From Bacteroidales bacterium (lineage in GTDB: Bacteria; Bacteroidota; Bacteroidia; Bacteroidales; UBA1715): a stretch of DNA of 11,819 bases. The notes below the pieces were generated by a model, which was not told where the DNA came from, searched no databases, and was given only the letters and a program-made list of their open reading frames with translations. Positions within the stretch are counted from its first letter, which is position 1. Every line of letters begins with the position of its first letter. The stretch is taken from the NCBI GenBank assembly GCA_017618935.1, contig JAFZTG010000156.1, positions 1 to 11,819 on the forward strand, written 5' to 3'. The position numbers and the translations under genes were made by a program. Below, piece by piece: positions 1-8,500 of this stretch.

Positions 1-973
1 TCATACATTTGAAATGTTTTTGGGGACAATGGTTCATTCCCATCTTCGTGCACGGGCGACATGGCAAGTCGTTTATCTGCACCACGCGACTTTGCGGAAG
101 GATTGGGAAATAGCCGAATTGAAAGGCTGTCGGGCCATAAATGCCAACGACTGGTTTCCCCAACGCTTCGGAAACGTGCAACATACCCGTGTCGTTTGCC
201 ACTGTGACGCATACCCGGTTCAATGCGGCAATGGACTGGCTTAGGTCAAATTTTCCTGCAAAACTGATTGCTCCGCTTTCCTTCGTGATTGTTTCACAGA
301 TGTCGGCTTCTTTTTTGCCTCCTAACAAGATGATTTGCATCCCCAATTCGTTCTTGATGCGAGAAGCCAATTCGGCAAATTTCTCGGTTTGCCATTGTTT
401 ATTGGAAAAACTTGCACCCGGACACAAGGCAATAATTTTTTCGTCAAGCGAAATACCTTGCTCCAAAAACATTGTATCAACCGTCTGTTGTATCGCATTT
501 GGCACGACCAATTCCGTAAATTTCCCGTCAGGCGCGACGTCAATGGATTTTGCCGTGTCAATAAACCGAAGATAGACGGGACGAACTTCTTGGTAAATGT
601 CTTTGTGAAACGTGGTCAACACCCAACGACGAAATACGTGTTTGTTGAATCGGAACACGTTTTTTGCCCCTATCGTGTTGCATACAAACATACTTCGCCA
701 ATTCTTGTGAATGTCGAGTGCAACATCGTATTTCTCGTCACGTAACTGATTACGAACGGCTTTCAGACCTTGAAATCCGAGTTTGGAATCAACCTCAATC
801 ACGCGTGAGACAAAGGGCACACATTTTAGAATGTCGGCAAATTGTTTCTTTATCACAAAATCTATCTGCGCATCGGGATAGGTATTGCGTAAACAACGCA
901 ACAATGCTGTTGTAAGCACTATGTCGCCAATGGAACTGAGGCGAAAAACCAATATTTTGTGTATCTCTTGCAC
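1..973 (-). CDS. Glycosyltransferase family 9 (ADP-heptose:LPS heptosyltransferase-like), 3' end cut by window edge
   Basis: Reading the minus strand from 973, the frame stays open for 324 codons to the window edge. The N terminus (about residues 7-22, KILVFRLSSIGDIVLTT) is the classic GT9 nucleotide-sugar transferase start. The second Rossmann half has PGASFSNKQW (185-194), a helix, ILLGGKKEAD (215-224), and the GT9 signature VANDTGMLHVSEALGKP (258-274). A Cys-rich tail (CRPC and CP..HFKCM, 305-324) matches the C-terminal region of LPS heptosyltransferase II-type proteins. Family members are usually about 340-350 residues, so roughly 20-30 are missing. Known members transfer heptose or related sugars to the LPS core on the cytoplasmic face of the inner membrane; the exact donor and acceptor here are inferred only. 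No ATG fits. A GTG at 973-971 shares its first G with the glmS stop TAG, which suggests translational coupling. Confidence 0.9.
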   Translation of the reverse strand, partial: MQEIHKILVFRLSSIGDIVLTTALLRCLRNTYPDAQIDFVIKKQFADILKCVPFVSRVIEVDSKLGFQGLKAVRNQLRDEKYDVALDIHKNWRSMFVCNTIGAKNVFRFNKHVFRRWVLTTFHKDIYQEVRPVYLRFIDTAKSIDVAPDGKFTELVVPNAIQQTVDTMFLEQGISLDEKIIALCPGASFSNKQWQTEKFAELASRIKNELGMQIILLGGKKEADICETITKESGAISFAGKFDLSQSIAALNRVCVTVANDTGMLHVSEALGKPVVGIYGPTAFQFGYFPILPQSRVVQINDLPCRPCTKMGMNHCPQKHFKCM

Positions 974-2817
974 TATTCTACGGTTACCGACTTCGCCAAG
1001 TTTCTTGGTTGGTCAACATTACAGCCACGCATTACGGCAATGTAATACGATAGGATTTGTAACGGAATCACCGTGGTAAGCGGAGCCAAAGCCGGTAAGG
1101 TTTCGGGAACTTCGATTACGTGGTCGGCAATTTTTGACAAAACCGTATCGCCTTGTGTAACAACAGCAATAACAACGCCTTGACGGGCTTTTACCTCTTG
1201 TACGTTGCTCACAACCTTGTCGTAGTGCTGGTCTTTTGTTGCAACGACTACTACTGGCATATTCTTGTCAATCAACGCAATAGGGCCGTGTTTCATTTCA
1301 GCGGCAGGATATCCTTCGGCGTGAATGTATGAGATTTCTTTTAATTTTAGTGCGCCTTCCAAAGCAACGGGATACAAATAGCTTCTGCCCAAATAAATAA
1401 AGTTTCGAGCGTCCTTATATGCTTCGGCAATGGATTTATATTCTTCGATATGCGTAAGAATGTCTTCCACTTTTGACGGAATGCGATACAATTCAGAGAT
1501 AAGTTTCTTGTACACGTCGTCGGCAATCGTATTTCTGCGTTTTCCGAGCATCAGCGCCATCATTGTAAGCACCGTTACCTGTGTTGTGAACGATTTTGTG
1601 GAAGCCACTCCGATTTCTGGTCCTGCGTGCGTATAAACGCCGGCATCCGTTTCGCGAGGAATACTTGAACCAACCACGTTACAGATTCCCACAACCGAAG
1701 CGCCGGCCTCTTTTGCTAATCGAATCGCGGCAAGTGTGTCGGCAGTCTCGCCACTTTGACTGATGGCTATCACCACGTCGTTTTTGCTTATGATAGGATT
1801 TCGATATCGAAATTCCGAAGCATATTCCACTTCGACAGGAATGCGGGCATATTCCTCAATCAGGTATTCGCCAACCAAACCTGCGTGCCATGACGTTCCA
1901 CACGCCACAATGATGATTTTGTCTGCTTTGTCGAACTTTTCAAACACATTGTACAATCCACCAAGATACACTTTGGGAGGATTTTTTGTGGCACGACCAC
2001 GGAACGTGTCCATAATCGCACTTGGTTGTTCAAAAATTTCTTTAAGCATAAAATGGTCGTAACCTCCTTTCTCTATTCCTTCTATGTCAAGTTCAAGTTC
2101 TTGGATAACAGGGGTAAGAGCGTCGTTTTTGATTGTCTTCAGCGACAATTCGTTTCTTGTAATCGTCGCCATTTCCGAGTCATTCAGATAAATGATTCGT
2201 TTTGTATGTTCCACGATTGGCGTAGCATCGGAAGCGACAAAATATTCTCCGTCGCCAACACCCACAACAAGCGGGCTACCTTTGCGGGCAACAATCAGTT
2301 TGTCCTGTTCGTCGGTACAAATCACCACCAATCCGTACGCGCCTTGTACATCGAGCAAAGCCAAGCGAACAGCAACTTCGGCAGAAACTTTTCCTTTGCC
2401 TTTTAAATAAATGTATTCTATATAGTTGGCGATTACCTCGGTGTCGGTTTCGCTTTTGAACGTGTAGTTTTTTGCCGTCAACTTCTTTTTCAGCGAGTTA
2501 TAATTCTCGATAATTCCATTGTGAATCACCGTGAATTTACCATTCATCGAGGCATGAGGGTGAGCATTCACATCGTTCGGCTCACCGTGCGTTGCCCAAC
2601 GAGTATGTCCCATTCCTATGGTTGCCTTGGTGTTTTTGCCAGCCATGTAGGCCTCCAAATCGGCAACTTTTCCTTGCTTTTTGTAAATGACCGTTTGCCC
2701 GTCCTGAACCAGCGCGATTCCCGCCGAGTCATATCCTCGGTATTCCAGTCTTTTAAGACCGGCAATAACGATAGGGTAAGCGTCCTTACTTCCTATATAT
2801 CCAACTATTCCACACAT
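973..2817 (-). CDS. glmS: Glutamine--fructose-6-phosphate aminotransferase (isomerizing)
   Basis: This enzyme converts fructose-6-phosphate and glutamine to glucosamine-6-phosphate and glutamate in the cytoplasm. It is the first committed step toward UDP-GlcNAc, peptidoglycan and LPS. The protein is full length at 614 residues. It starts MCGIVGYIG, so removing Met exposes the catalytic Cys2 of the class II glutamine amidotransferase domain (about 2-225). That domain also shows RGYDSAG (27-33) and HTRWATHG (71-78). Two SIS sugar-isomerase domains follow: the first with ACGTSWHAG (305-313) and SQSGETADT (353-361), the second with AEGYPAAEMKHGP (500-512). The C-terminal PRNLAKSVTVE closes the active site in known members. 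It lies 13 bases after metY and overlaps the GT9 gene by one base, so it is probably transcribed with both. The short leader leaves no room for a glmS ribozyme. Confidence 0.98.
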   Translation of the reverse strand: MCGIVGYIGSKDAYPIVIAGLKRLEYRGYDSAGIALVQDGQTVIYKKQGKVADLEAYMAGKNTKATIGMGHTRWATHGEPNDVNAHPHASMNGKFTVIHNGIIENYNSLKKKLTAKNYTFKSETDTEVIANYIEYIYLKGKGKVSAEVAVRLALLDVQGAYGLVVICTDEQDKLIVARKGSPLVVGVGDGEYFVASDATPIVEHTKRIIYLNDSEMATITRNELSLKTIKNDALTPVIQELELDIEGIEKGGYDHFMLKEIFEQPSAIMDTFRGRATKNPPKVYLGGLYNVFEKFDKADKIIIVACGTSWHAGLVGEYLIEEYARIPVEVEYASEFRYRNPIISKNDVVIAISQSGETADTLAAIRLAKEAGASVVGICNVVGSSIPRETDAGVYTHAGPEIGVASTKSFTTQVTVLTMMALMLGKRRNTIADDVYKKLISELYRIPSKVEDILTHIEEYKSIAEAYKDARNFIYLGRSYLYPVALEGALKLKEISYIHAEGYPAAEMKHGPIALIDKNMPVVVVATKDQHYDKVVSNVQEVKARQGVVIAVVTQGDTVLSKIADHVIEVPETLPALAPLTTVIPLQILSYYIAVMRGCNVDQPRNLAKSVTVE

Positions 2818-2830
2818 AGTATTTCTTTTT

Positions 2831-4111
2831 TTATGCTTGTAATGCTTGTTCTATATCGGCAATAATATCGTCAACGTTTTCAATACCAACAGAAAAACGG
2901 ATCAAGTCTGGTTTTACACCTGCTGCAATCAGTTGTTCGTCGGTTAACTGGCGATGCGTATGCGATGCAGGGTGAAGAACGCAGGTACGAGCGTCGGCAA
3001 CGTGCGTAACGATACAAGCCAGTTTCAGGTTATCCATAAAACGAATGGCACGCTGACGGTCGCCTTTCAAACCAAAGGTTACTACGCCACAAGAACGGCC
3101 GTTGGTAAACTGCTTTTGTGCCAATTCATAATATTTGCTTGACTTCAAGCCCGAATAGTTCACCCATGCAACGTTGTCGTTTGCTTCAAGATATTCGGCA
3201 ACGGCTTGTGCGTTTTCGCAATGACGAGGCACGCGTACGTGTAAGGTCTCCAAACCAAGATTTAGCAAGAATGCATTTTGTGGTCCTTGGATAGAACCCA
3301 AGTCACGCATCAATTGTGCAGTTGCTTTTGTGATATATGCACCTTTGCCAAATGCTTTGCTATACGCTAAACCGTGGTATGACGGATCTGGTTCGGTTAA
3401 TCCCGGGAATTTATCTTTGTGAGCTTCCCAATCGAAATTGCCACTGTCAACAATACAGCCACCCACGTTGGTTGCGTGTCCGTCCATATATTTTGTCGTT
3501 GCGTGGATAACAATATCGGCACCGAACTCAAACGGACGGCAGTTGATTGGCGTTGGGAATGTGTTGTCAACAATCAAAGGAACACCGTGTTTGTGGGCGA
3601 TACGAGCAAATTTTTCAATATCAAGCACGCTCAAAACAGGATTTGCGATAGTTTCGCCGAACAATGCCTTGGTGTTCGGCCGAAATGCCTTTGAAATCTC
3701 TTCTTCGCTGGCATCGGGGTCAACAAACGTACACTCGATACCGAGTTTTTTCATGGTTACTGCGAACAAATTGAATGTTCCTCCGTAAATAGTTGATGAT
3801 GATACAAAGTGATCGCCTGCCTCGCACACATTGAAAATCGAATAGAACGAAGCTGCTTGTCCAGAAGAAGTAAGCATTGCGGCCACACCACCTTCAAGAG
3901 CGGCAATTTTTGCGGCAACGAAATCGTTTGTCGGATTTTGCAGACGAGTATAGAAATAACCACTTGCCTTTAAGTCGAACAAGTCGGCCATATCTTCGGT
4001 TGAATCATATTTGAAAGTTGTACTTTGAATGATGGGAATCACACGAGGTTCGCCATTTTTAGGAGTGTAACCAGCTTGTACACAAAGAGTTTCTATTTTT
4101 TGCTTTGACAT
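2831..4111 (-). CDS. metY: O-acetylhomoserine aminocarboxypropyltransferase (homocysteine synthase)
   Basis: This is a PLP enzyme of the Cys/Met metabolism family that condenses O-acetylhomoserine with sulfide to give homocysteine. The 426-residue length is typical of MetY and longer than the roughly 380-400 of cystathionine gamma-synthases or lyases. Visible features are the MetY-type N terminus ETLCVQAGY (7-15), the phosphate-contact region YFYTRLQNPT (52-61), SSGQAA (82-87), the cofactor aspartate in IVDNTF (D182), and the PLP lysine K207 in HATTKYMDGHA. The C-terminal RFSVGIENVDDII is standard. The MetY-specific central insertion (about 222-270) is present. A TATCTTTG box lies 28 bases upstream, and the gene heads the cluster with glmS and the GT9 gene. 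Use as a cysteine synthase-like side activity is known in the family, but the sequence cannot resolve it. Confidence 0.95.
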   Translation of the reverse strand: MSKQKIETLCVQAGYTPKNGEPRVIPIIQSTTFKYDSTEDMADLFDLKASGYFYTRLQNPTNDFVAAKIAALEGGVAAMLTSSGQAASFYSIFNVCEAGDHFVSSSTIYGGTFNLFAVTMKKLGIECTFVDPDASEEEISKAFRPNTKALFGETIANPVLSVLDIEKFARIAHKHGVPLIVDNTFPTPINCRPFEFGADIVIHATTKYMDGHATNVGGCIVDSGNFDWEAHKDKFPGLTEPDPSYHGLAYSKAFGKGAYITKATAQLMRDLGSIQGPQNAFLLNLGLETLHVRVPRHCENAQAVAEYLEANDNVAWVNYSGLKSSKYYELAQKQFTNGRSCGVVTFGLKGDRQRAIRFMDNLKLACIVTHVADARTCVLHPASHTHRQLTDEQLIAAGVKPDLIRFSVGIENVDDIIADIEQALQA

Positions 4112-4139
4112 TTTTGTATTATTTTATCTTTTGTTTTCG

Positions 4140-4147
4140 CAAAGATA
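4140..4147 (-). promoter_or_regulatory. Putative Bacteroidetes -7 promoter box for metY-glmS-GT9
   Basis: The minus strand reads TATCTTTG, an exact match to the TAnnTTTG -7 element. It would give a leader of about 20-25 bases before the metY ATG. No clear TTG is found 19-21 bases further upstream; that position falls inside the first palindromic repeat. Confidence 0.5.
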
Positions 4148-4159
4148 GATTTTTTTATC

Positions 4160-4188
4160 GTAGAGACGTCACATTATGGCGTCTCTAC
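4160..4188. repeat. Palindromic repeat 1 (imperfect hairpin)
   Basis: This 29-base element has 9-base arms GTAGAGACG and CGTCTCTAC that pair exactly, extended inward by T-G, C-G and A-T pairs around a loop (core about 4169-4179). Its core is shared, in inverted orientation, with repeat 3. It lies 12 bases beyond the metY -7 box. Confidence 0.85.
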
Positions 4189-4202
4189 ATTATAATTTTT
4201 AT

Positions 4203-4238
4203 AAAAAAACGTAGAGACGATGTGCACATCGTCTCTAC
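4203..4238 (-). terminator. Possible intrinsic terminator formed by palindromic repeat 2
   Basis: On the minus strand the perfect GTAGAGACG hairpin (4238-4211) is followed directly by a G and then seven T residues (complement of 4203-4209). This is the geometry of a Rho-independent terminator for the Trp-rich protein gene that ends at 4342. Of the four hairpins, only this one has such a T run on that side. Confidence 0.5.
4211..4238. repeat. Palindromic repeat 2 (perfect 28-base palindrome)
   Basis: The left half GTAGAGACGATGTG is the exact reverse complement of the right half. The outer nine bases match repeats 1 and 4, while the inner five (ATGTG) are private. It starts 51 bases after repeat 1. 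Confidence 0.9.
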
Positions 4239-4262
4239 TATAACATCACAGAATTAATTTTC

Positions 4263-4287
4263 GGACGCCACATTGTGACGTCCCTAC
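4263..4287. repeat. Palindromic repeat 3 (decayed, inverted copy of repeat 1)
   Basis: The stem GGACG (4263-4267) pairs with CGTCC (4279-4283), followed by a C-A mismatch and a CAC/GTG inner stem around ATT. The right outer arm continues as CTAC, but the matching left bases are lost. The reverse complement of this stretch matches repeat 1 at 21 of 25 bases, including the core, so it is an eroded inverted relative. Confidence 0.75.
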
Positions 4288-4302
4288 ATTATATAATCTG
4301 TT

Positions 4303-4330
4303 GTAGAGACGCGATTAATCGCGTCTCTAC
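4303..4330. repeat. Palindromic repeat 4 (perfect 28-base palindrome)
   Basis: The left half GTAGAGACGCGATT is the exact reverse complement of the right half. The outer arm is identical to repeats 1 and 2, and the inner core (CGATT) differs. It begins 11 bases past the stop codon of the Trp-rich protein gene. Confidence 0.9.
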
Positions 4331-4341
4331 ATAGATTTGTG

Positions 4342-5496
4342 TTATTTTGCAAATTTAACCGTTCCTTCTTGTGTTTGAATGAAATAGATTCCTTCAGGAA
4401 GGCTTGCCACGTTCAATTGTTTTGAACCAGATTTTACGGGTTGACCCAAGATGTTGGTTACAATAATGTTACCTTTTGAATATACAACACCTTCAACAAT
4501 TTCTACTTCTGCAGCTTGAATTGTAGGAGCAGCCAATGGTTTAAATTCAGTTTGATCACTTGCATCGGTATTTCTTGTTATGTCGTTACCCATAACCAAG
4601 TTTTTAATGTATAATGTTGATTTACCTGAAGTTTCTTCGTCATTAACATAAAATTCAAGACCAATGATATGTGCTAAGTCTAATTTTAATTTAACATCCG
4701 AAGGAGCTTGATAACCTTCGCCATTAATAGTGAAATTTACTCCATTCCACCAATATGCTTGGTCGCAAATATCGCCGATTGTCCAGCTATATGTATCAAA
4801 ACCTTCCGACAATTCATCTTCGCCTTCGTCGCAGAAAGCACCTTCAAACCAGTGCCAGCTATCTTCGTCATTTGGAAGATATTGTTGGTTTGTTTCAACA
4901 ATTGTTTTAATATGAGATACGACAGTTGAACCGTCGCTTACGCTTGCTTTTCTTCCTTTTACATCCCATAAGTCAACGCGGATAGAAGGGTCGTCAACTG
5001 TAGAAACTAATTGATATTGGAAACGCACCAATCTGTTTGCAGGTTCTGAGAAATCAACTGAGTAACCCTTTGCAACTTTATGGCAATCGTTTGTCCATTT
5101 TTGACCAGTGATAGGGTTCACTTTTTGATAGTTTTCACATTCGCCATCCCAATACTGCCAACGAATACCGAATTTCTCATACTGAGCTTTTTTGTTTGAT
5201 TCAGCAACCAAAACATCGCCATTGTACGTTATCTTATAACTTGTACCATCCGTTATACTACTTGCCTCAACTTCTATTCCGTTGGCAGGAGACAATCCTT
5301 TTAAAACTTGAACGTTGGTTGTTTGGTCTTCTACATCCCAATAGCTATCCCAAAGTTCGTAATCCGTTTTCCAATTGTTCCAATAGGCCTTAGAACCCAT
5401 GGCAGCCAAAGCTGCTTCTGCCTCGTTGTCTTGTGCGAAAGCCCCAAAGCCCAAGCAAAGACTTGCAATACATAAAAATACTTTTCTCATAATCAT
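4342..5496 (-). CDS. Secreted Trp-rich protein with T9SS type A sorting domain; possible carbohydrate-binding protein
   Basis: This 384-residue protein opens with a signal peptide (MRKVFLCIASLCLGFGAFAQ, starting at Met3; cleavage likely before or after Q22). It ends in a T9SS type A C-terminal domain (about 330-384: IIVTNILGQPVKSG, then SLPEGIYFIQTQ and a basic VKFAK end). The middle (about 30-305) is unrecognised. All 13 tryptophans lie between residues 39 and 250, with WHWF, YWW and WQYWDG clusters, and four Cys (120, 138, 222, 244) could form disulfides. The segment LDLAHIIGLEFYVN then TLYIKNLVMG looks like the closing strands of a jelly-roll carbohydrate-binding module. It lies just downstream of the GH44 gene in the same direction, so a glycan-binding role at the cell surface is inferred, not shown. 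The start could equally be Met3 (5490). Confidence 0.85.
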   Translation of the reverse strand: MIMRKVFLCIASLCLGFGAFAQDNEAEAALAAMGSKAYWNNWKTDYELWDSYWDVEDQTTNVQVLKGLSPANGIEVEASSITDGTSYKITYNGDVLVAESNKKAQYEKFGIRWQYWDGECENYQKVNPITGQKWTNDCHKVAKGYSVDFSEPANRLVRFQYQLVSTVDDPSIRVDLWDVKGRKASVSDGSTVVSHIKTIVETNQQYLPNDEDSWHWFEGAFCDEGEDELSEGFDTYSWTIGDICDQAYWWNGVNFTINGEGYQAPSDVKLKLDLAHIIGLEFYVNDEETSGKSTLYIKNLVMGNDITRNTDASDQTEFKPLAAPTIQAAEVEIVEGVVYSKGNIIVTNILGQPVKSGSKQLNVASLPEGIYFIQTQEGTVKFAK

Positions 5497-5516
5497 ATAG
5501 TTTTATATCATTTTCA

Positions 5517-5524
5517 CAAATATA
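5517..5524 (-). promoter_or_regulatory. Putative -7 promoter box for the Trp-rich secreted protein
   Basis: The minus strand reads TATATTTG, an exact TAnnTTTG match, 20 bases before the first ATG (5496). No convincing -33 TTG is present at the usual spacing. It suggests this gene can be transcribed separately from the GH44 gene. Confidence 0.5.
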
Positions 5525-5533
5525 AAACTTAAA

Positions 5534-5550
5534 AGTGTATTTTGTACACT
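5534..5550 (-). terminator. Weak hairpin at the GH44 stop codon
   Basis: AGTGTA pairs with TACACT across a five-base loop and overlaps the GH44 stop codon. On the minus strand it is followed by TTTAAGTTTT. With a six-pair AT-rich stem and a broken T run, it may be only a partial terminator. Confidence 0.3.
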
Positions 5551-8500
5551 ATTCAACGATAATTTTTTCCGTAATGGTTCCGTTGCTTGTCTGTAACGAT
5601 ATGAAATAAACTCCTGATTTACTGAAAGATATTGTCGTTTCTTTTGTGAATTTACCAGCCGAAATTTTTGTTCCTATACTTGATAATATCGTATAAGAAA
5701 CTTCTTCGTCTTCTTCGTATGAAAGAACAACTTCGGTATTAGCTTTCACAGGATTTGGAGAAACAGCAAAAGAAGATTTGTCAACAGTATTTATTGCCAC
5801 TAACGGTTTCGAAATAACCGAATTGTTCGTGATAGCAACATCTGTCATTGTTGGAAGAGTGGCACCTTCGATTGAAAGACCTTTTTCCGTTTCGAACGAA
5901 AGTGAAACTTCTTGATTTTTATAAATTTTTGAAGCGAGATAGCAACGAATCTTTTTCTTGTCGCCGTTAACATATTCAAAAGAAGAAACTTCAACACGTT
6001 TACCTTCTGCCATTATAACAAAATCCGATGTTTCAGGAAGTGTTGTAACTTCTTTGTCATAAATCAAGAAAAGAATATTTCCATCTTTTACTATATATGA
6101 TTTTGTTATTGCGATTTCAGGGTATAGTTCTTCATCCGTAATATTGAAATAATTCAAGTTAAATCCAGACTTTTCAACTTTCATCTTGAATTCAATTGAA
6201 TCGCCTGCTGGGAGATCAATCACTCTATGAACGGAAGCCCATTCGGTGAAACTACCCGTTGCAGGCAGTTTAATATAATTTATTTCATCACTACCATTAA
6301 TTAGGAATCCAATCAATCCATCATAACCAACAGCGTTATCGGCTGAGTATCGTACTGTTATGGTGTATTTTTTCGGCTCATCAACGGAGATGAAATATGT
6401 ATAATAGTCTCCCGCACCAGTGTAGCCCAACTCAGTACCGTTACCCAACTCGTCGTCGTCGGTACTTTCACCTTTGACAGGACCACCAGTCTGGAACCAG
6501 AATTCGTCGGCTTGAATCACTCCTGGCACAGAAACGATTGTACCACCCGAAGTCAAATCATTTTCCAAAGCGATTTCAATATGTTCCAATACACCTTGAT
6601 GTATTGTTTGTACAATGTCGTCACCATCGTATTTCAAAGTGTACTCATATCCTTGTAACATAGGCGGAATGGTGGTGAATTCCAATTTTCGCAAGTTTCG
6701 TTTGTATGAAGCGATGAAATCCAATTCCTTCACCTCGTCAGTTTTCGGATTGCGTTCTACAATATGGAATCCGGCATGTGAATAGTCGGTTGTTTGTGAC
6801 ATATTTGCGTCGAAATACACGTTGATGGTGAAATTGTCGGCAATAACGGCTGAGTCAATTTCAGGAGTGTAATTCGCACCAGCTTTGTCGGTTAAGGCAA
6901 AATCAGAAACAGCAATGCCGTTCACATCCTTCAACGAGGTATTTCCCGTAGAAGACACGGTAGTTACGTCGTATTTGAAGATTCTTGTTGTCGGATACAG
7001 ATACAAGTCGTAGTTTGATTCTGTCGAAATTTGAGCAGTATATGTCAACGTGTTGTCGCCATTTTGTACTACGATGCCACAATCTTCAGCCAAATCGGCA
7101 AGGGCTTTCGAGAATGTCAGTTTTACATACGTTCCCGTAGAAGAAATCTCCATAGCATCGACCAACAACGGAGCTGTAGGCAACTCGTTTGTTACGGGGG
7201 TTTCGTCGAATTTGTCAAGAGGCAAGCTGTTTATGCCGATAGCATTGCTTCCTGCGTACGAAAGAGTAATGGTAGCCGTGTTGCTAATCGGATTTGCCAT
7301 TGTTATGGAAACGATGTTGTTTTCTGCCGAAACACTTGAAATTTCTTGTTGCACGCCGTCAACCAATACGACAAATTCGCTCTTTGCCTCTGTTGCATCC
7401 TGCAAAGTGACATTGTCTTTGAAAGTTGCCGTGATTTTCGTGTCTTCGAACAATTGTGCAGAGGCAATTTCGGTTTGTTTTATCACATTCAATATGAAAT
7501 GTAGTGCCGAATAAGCAGGTAAAGAATAGGTGAATCCCGAATCCTCGATTTTGGTAATTGTGCCTTTTTGCGTAATATTTGCCGATTCTTGGTCAAAACC
7601 ATACACAACGCCGTCGGAATATGTTCCGTTTTGTAAGATGAAGTTTGCAGGCAATGCGTCCGCAGTTTTGTTAATGGCAATAATGTGAAGATTACCTTCT
7701 TCGTCTAATGACGCGTAGCTTGCCATTTTTGCCGTGTCGGTGAAGATGTCTTGTACCGAGGTTGTTCCAAATCCGTTACCATTGCCGTCATAGTTGAGGT
7801 ATAACTTATAAGCGGCGATTGAATATGATTGGAAAGTGTTCCATTTTGTTGCCAGATACACGTCCTCACGACCAAAAATACCCAAGACGTCAGCCAGTGC
7901 CAAGCCTCCCGACCAGTGACCTTCTGCGTCGTATTCAAATTCGGTAAAGGCAATCTTTGTGCCTGGATAATACGTGTCTATGGAATATTTTACCGCTTGC
8001 AACAAAGAACGTCTTGATTTTGGCAGTTGTCGTGCGATTTCATTTCCCACGTAACTTTTTTCTTTGTAAGTGTTATCCCAAAGAGTACGAGGAGCCTGCA
8101 ATCGGGCTTCAACCACGTCTTCAGCGATTAATTGTGCCGGTGTTGCTGCATCTGCCGTGCTGGTATTTACCACACGTACCAATTGACCTTTCTTAGGACC
8201 GTCGGTGTATTTCGTGACGGTTCCTGTTGCTTCGGGATACCAGTGGAACGAAATAATGTCTAAGAATCGTTCGCCATATTTTTCCTCCATCTGACGCAAA
8301 CTGTCAAGATAGAAGTCAACAAACCAACGATAAGAGTCATTTTTTACTCTAAAGACATTGGCAAATTCGTTTTCTGCTACTCCCCAACGAGCAGCGTCGG
8401 TCCAGCCGTAGAACATCGGTCCGACGATTTCGGTACGAGGAGAAATTTTATGCACGGTAGAACCAATCAATTTTGTTTTCTCAAACAATTCCTCATACGT

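Noticed and set aside
14..1079. Several plus-strand open frames across the left edge
   Set aside because: They lie antisense to a minus-strand frame with unmistakable GT9 and GlmS motifs. They show no domain pattern and are shadows.
2818..2830. glmS ribozyme upstream of glmS
   Set aside because: Only 13 bases separate metY and glmS, far too few for the ribozyme, which is mainly known from Firmicutes.
4112..4140. SAM riboswitch ahead of metY
   Set aside because: The predicted leader after the -7 box is only about 20-25 bases, with no space for an aptamer, and the upstream palindromes do not resemble a SAM aptamer junction.
4160..4330. CRISPR-like array
   Set aside because: The units are palindromes with changing cores, the gaps (about 15-22 bases) are shorter than normal spacers, and no cas gene is present.
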